Source: Kondoa malvinella (Eukaryota > Basidiomycota > Agaricostilbomycetes > Agaricostilbales > Kondoaceae). Taken from it: a stretch of DNA of 64,000 bases. Below, in pieces: positions 60,857-64,000 of this stretch. Positions within the stretch are counted from its first letter, which is position 1, and each line of letters starts with the position of its first letter. Location of the stretch: assembly GCA_039545315.1 (NCBI GenBank), contig BCIM01000016.1, forward strand, positions 237,941-301,940, written 5' to 3'. The notes beneath the pieces are model-generated. The model searched no databases. It was not told the origin of the DNA and was given only the letters and a program-made list of their open reading frames with translations. The position numbers and the translations under genes are program-made.

Positions 60857-60921
60857 AAGCCCCCATCTTTCGGCGGGGGCTTCAGTGTTATCGGCAAATT
60901 GATCGGAGCCAGGGCTCCGAT
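60857..60921. other. Pair of adjacent stable hairpins (structured element)
   Basis: Hairpin 1: AAGCCCCC at 60857-60864 pairs with GGGGGCTT at 60875-60882. On the minus strand the loop region reads GCCGAAAGAT, so the stem can extend to a C-GAAA-G closing tetraloop with one wobble and one mismatch. Hairpin 2: ATCGGAGCC at 60902-60910 pairs perfectly with GGCTCCGAT at 60913-60921, followed by a run of five T on the plus strand. Two strong hairpins 20 bases apart stand out in this window and resemble bacterial intrinsic terminators. Their role here is unknown. Confidence 0.6.
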
Positions 60922-61831
60922 TTTTGACCTTTTGACTTCCGTCAACCACTGGCTTGATACAAATGTCACAGGGCAAATTCTGAACAGTACCTCATGAAAG
61001 TCTACCTCTTCTTAGTAGCACAGCAACCCGCAGTGCTATGACCGGATAACACGCAAGCAGCCACTGCGTGGGGAAGATTCTCTCCAAAACTTACAAAAAA
61101 AACTCCCTGCTAAGCACGTGGCGAGCTTGTGTTGAGAATCAAACTTACTCAATAATCGCTCCAGAGCTGGAGGTCGAAGAGTCCTCGACGCATTGGTGGC
61201 CAAACGACGTTAATCAAAGATCAAGGAATAACTGTAAACAGGCTTCTGCTGATGTCACGCGTTGCTCAATAACACTCATGATCCTATTTTGGTTAAAGTT
61301 CAGCTGATCAGAGTTTTCCTTTGGGCTTGAGAACTGATGGGGAATGGATGCAAGAAGGAGTCACGATTTGTTCAGTGATTGATGTCATTAGCCTATCAGT
61401 TCTATGGTCGAAGGATCAAGCATAATCAGCATCAAACGGATGTTCGACCCTGAACTAGCCTGACGCTACCTCTTGACAGACCTAATACCTCATTTGACTT
61501 TAAACCACTCGGAAATGTTACAAATGCACGCTCCGAGAGCTTTGAGCAGGAAAGAATTTTGCCTTTGAAACTTGGAATTTCTCTTTTTTTTCAATGCTTA
61601 GGTGGCAAGGAGAGATACCGATCGCAGCCGAAGAACATCGATGCCAAATTCAAAGCTACAAGTGCACGGACCCGTCTTTGAAAGAAGGCCCCGAGCACTG
61701 CTGATGTTGGGCGTCTGACAGATGCTAATAGATTTGACTTACAATCTATTTCGCGACGGTATTCGTTGAGCAAGTCCAGTCTTCATCACTGCCTTCTCAT
61801 CAACAGATGATTTGACGGTATTATTATCCCT

Positions 61832-61878
61832 CTGCAGGAGTCTCTTGCTCATGAGTATCTGACAAAAGACTGCTGCAG
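61832..61878. repeat. 47-nt imperfect inverted repeat, left copy
   Basis: Arms CTGCAGGAGTCTCT and AAAGACTGCTGCAG pair over about 12 of 14 positions around a diverged loop. A copy of the same length with matching arms lies at 63673-63719, on the other side of the Ty3/gypsy fragment. Confidence 0.6.
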
Positions 61879-62489
61879 ACTTTATATATCGGAGCCAAGT
61901 GCTAAATTTATGATATTTCCAGGATAAGAATGATCTACCCGCCACCGAAAGCGCTTCTGTAGTACGATCAGCAGGGCTGACTATTTGTCATCGCTATTGT
62001 CCTACTCAAAAGCCGAAATCATGAGAGGTAAGGTTGTTACCTAGCTTTAATCTGCTTCGTTTGCGCCGCAAGTGGTGTCAATGTCGCGGGATCTTTGAGG
62101 AAGGTAAGAAGAATAGAACTGCTAGACTTCTCAGACTTGATGAATAATCAAGATCGGATGAGAAGAGGAGCAGGACAAGAGAAAATTACAGAAAACCATA
62201 CTGTCCCAGGTCCCAGGCCCGATTCCAATGTTGTTGTTCCTCTCAGCCCATATCCAACCAAACCATATCATTTGAACCCTGATGGGGAAAGTGGTGCTGC
62301 CGATAGGTGCCTGCCGAGGAGTGCCTGCCGAGTCTGGTCCAGACTGGAAGATGAGAATAGAGGAGTGATAAGAATAGAAAGATGCTCGGACTGCCTCGGT
62401 CTTTCTCAGTCTTCGTTTCTTTGACTTCGGAAAGGTTTGGGGATACTCGGAGATGCTCGGACTTGGTAAAGTAGATTCTTGACACATCT

Positions 62490-63585
62490 ACTTCGCCATT
62501 AACGATGCGGATGAAGATGCAGAACGCGAAACAGACTACGATCCTCTCAGCATTGGTCTTGTTCCTGCTGCTGTTGACGACTTGGACGAAGAAGCGCGGC
62601 GACCCCTGAGCCTGCTCAATGAGCGCGATCAACTCATTTCCGGTCTGTGCCCTGATTTTATTGCTGAACTTGTCACCGCCTATCAAAGCGACAAGTTCTA
62701 CACTGATATCTTAGAGCACCCGACTCGCTATTCTCGGTTCTTTGTTGATCAAGCTAAGTGCATTTTCGAAAATGGCTGGCGCGCGCTTGTGTATTCCACA
62801 GGGTGTTTCTCGAAGCGTCAAGATCAAGTTGAGCTCATTCGAACCAACTTTCGTCAAAGTCCTTTGCTCTCATGCTCACAAAACGCTTGGGCATCTAGGC
62901 GAGTTTCGTACTTCTTCTTACCTTCGTCGCTTCTTCTGGTTCTTTCGAAATGTTGCCGACTACTGTCGCACATGTCCGGTGTGTCCACTCATGAAAAATA
63001 CCACGGGCACACAACCTGGCCTTCGCAAACCTCTTCCTGTTCCCTCTCGTCCGAATCAGTCACATTGCATTGATCTTATGTCTTGTTTGCCAGAGTCTGA
63101 AGATCGTGGTCCAATTTACGATGCTTCGGCTAACGCAACATGCAATCTCTCCGGTCTTCTTTGCTCCATGCTGTGTCGTTCCACTCACTGACACTGCCGC
63201 AGAATTTGCAGAGCGCTTCTTCCGTAAATACGTTCGCTACCACGCGGCATTCCTTCGAAGTGGATTTGCAACCGCGATGCCAAATTCATGGGAGGATTTT
63301 TCCAGCTCTCGCAAAGCTAAGTGGCATACATTCTTGCATCAACGGCTTACCACCCTAGACCAGATAGTCGCGACGAAGTCACTCATCGTTCTGTCTATGC
63401 AATTTTCCACTCTTTTCTGGAAAACAATCAGCACGATTGGGCTCCGAAAGTCGCAGAGATGGAATTCGCTTTCAATTCTGCTCCTCTTTCTTCGCACAAG
63501 CTGTCATTCTTCGATATCACCAAGGGATATTTACCAGATACGTTACCTTGCTCTTGTTCTACTGCGATTACGAGTGCTTAGGTAA
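62490..63585 (+). pseudogene. Decayed Ty3/gypsy retrotransposon pol fragment (integrase)
   Basis: Three overlapping open frames on the plus strand each carry part of one polyprotein, so the copy is broken by frameshifts and stops. The integrase H2C2 zinc-binding region is visible at about 62875-62985 (HKTLGHLGEFRTSSYLRRFF, then CRTCPVC). The catalytic-core remains follow in shifted frames (FAERFFRKYVRYH near 63205). The late core segment (STAYHPRPDSRDEVTHRS, then FLENNQHDWAPKVAEMEFAF) lies near 63330-63470. Upstream, 62515-62760 looks like the linker between RNase H and integrase. No gag, protease or complete reverse transcriptase is in the window. It is a relic of a fungal mobile element. 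Confidence 0.85.
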
Positions 63586-64000
63586 TTTTAATTCCGTGGT
63601 ATCTGTCAGAAGTAGAGCTTATCTCTCTCTTGTTAGATGGTAGCATTGCACTGTGTCTAGTGTACATCATACCTACAGCAGTCTCTTGTTAGATGGTTGA
63701 GAACAAGAGACTACTGCAGAAGTGATAACAATCCCGCCACGTCGCAGACCGACGACGAGGACGATGATGAAGACTGATACCTACTCAACACGGCTTCCCC
63801 GAGTTCAAGATCACTTCAAGATCACTTGAGATCTGAACTCTGACTTCAGCACGTGATCAAAACAACAAACAAAAACAATACCATCTCGTGAACCATCGTC
63901 TTAAGGACAACCGGTATTGAATGACAGCCTGCTGCCAATCGAGTGTTGAGTAGTATCAGTCATCATCACCGTCCTCCTTGTCAAGAGACAGAGTGGCGGG
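63586..64000. other. Region downstream of the gypsy relic, possible LTR-derived DNA
   Basis: Contains a 16-nt direct repeat (TCTCTTGTTAGATGGT at 63626-63641 and 63682-63697), the right 47-nt inverted repeat, and a short acidic open stretch ending DDEDDDED (about 63749-63778) that may be the polyprotein end. A near-tandem repeat TTCAAGATCACT lies near 63805-63830. No gene is called, and LTR borders cannot be fixed without a second copy. Confidence 0.45.
63673..63719. repeat. 47-nt imperfect inverted repeat, right copy
   Basis: Arms CTACAGCAGTCTCTTGTT and AACAAGAGACTACTGCAG pair over 16 of 18 positions around an 11-nt loop. By hand alignment it matches the left copy at 61832-61878 at 32 of 47 positions, with arms conserved and loop diverged. 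Confidence 0.65.

Larger units (their letters stand above)
60174..62489. other. Gene-poor region with hairpins and weak ORFs
   Basis: About 2.3 kb without a supported gene. A minus-strand open stretch (about 60976-60488) contains hydrophobic IIGLIVGLPLIAFALGSGSS and good splice-like signals (GTAAGTATC near 60840, CTCTAG near 60775). It could be part of a small gene or a spliced noncoding RNA, but no conserved product appears. The stretch also holds the hairpin pair at 60857-60921 and an inverted repeat at 61832-61878. From 61.0 to 62.1 kb the sequence is AT-richer than the gene-dense part, like repeat-derived DNA. Short direct repeats of GTGCCTGCCGAG occur at 62310-62340. Confidence 0.45.

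Noticed and set aside
60488..60976. Minus-strand ORF with a hydrophobic segment
   Set aside because: No conserved product; strong splice-like sites inside it argue against a single reading frame.

Overview
This window looks like nuclear DNA of a filamentous or dimorphic fungus, most likely a basidiomycete. About two dozen protein genes are packed on both strands. Nearly every gene is cut by several very short introns (about 48-62 nt where I could fix both ends), often with a CTRAY-like branch site close to the 3' AG. The gene set is eukaryotic and fungal: SPT5, TFIIB, Ku70, NAP1, pescadillo, UTP13, vigilin/SCP160, a Nup82/88 nucleoporin, VTC1, and a secreted AA9-type polysaccharide monooxygenase. 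High intron density argues against budding yeasts. I cannot name the species; a compact intron-rich basidiomycete is an inference, not a match.

Layout. 0-5 kb: tail of an unknown gene, a head-to-head pair of mitochondrial genes (bL36m and the succinate dehydrogenase assembly factor SDHAF4), and the spliceosomal protein SR140/U2SURP. 5-13 kb: a Rho GEF and the multi-KH protein vigilin, in tandem on the minus strand. 13-21 kb: U6 phosphodiesterase USB1, a predicted GPI-anchored AA9 enzyme, a NIMA-type kinase and a cytosolic LysM protein. 21-38 kb: RBMX2/IST3, TFIIB, a tiny hydrophilic gene, then a long minus-strand run of pescadillo, SPT5, a PRXL2-type thioredoxin-fold protein, UTP13 and NAP1. 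38-50 kb: a small two-helix membrane protein, an ARF GTPase, a ubiquitin protease, an eight-exon KGG-motif stress-type gene, CWF19L1/Drn1, a disordered nuclear protein with a RAD51AP1-like motif, and a tail-anchored membrane protein. 50-60 kb: Ku70, Nup82/88, VTC1 and a disordered protein with a C-terminal zinc-binding-like motif. 60-64 kb: gene-poor DNA with two stable hairpins, a decayed Ty3/gypsy pol fragment and related inverted repeats on both sides of it.

The genes do not form one pathway, but there are themes: RNA splicing (SR140, USB1, RBMX2, CWF19L1), ribosome biogenesis (pescadillo, UTP13), transcription and chromatin (TFIIB, SPT5, NAP1), and DNA repair (Ku70 and the RAD51AP1-like candidate). 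Genes are separated by short spacers, several of them bidirectional promoters under 100 bp between start codons. Exon ends given to the base were derived by hand from splice sites, reading phase and family conservation. Where an N-terminus or internal intron could not be settled, the entry says so. No clear new defence or mobile system was found. The most unusual items are the hairpin pair near 60.9 kb, the paired 47-nt inverted repeats flanking the gypsy relic, the GPI-tailed AA9 enzyme, the micro-exon KGG gene and the RAD51AP1-like protein.
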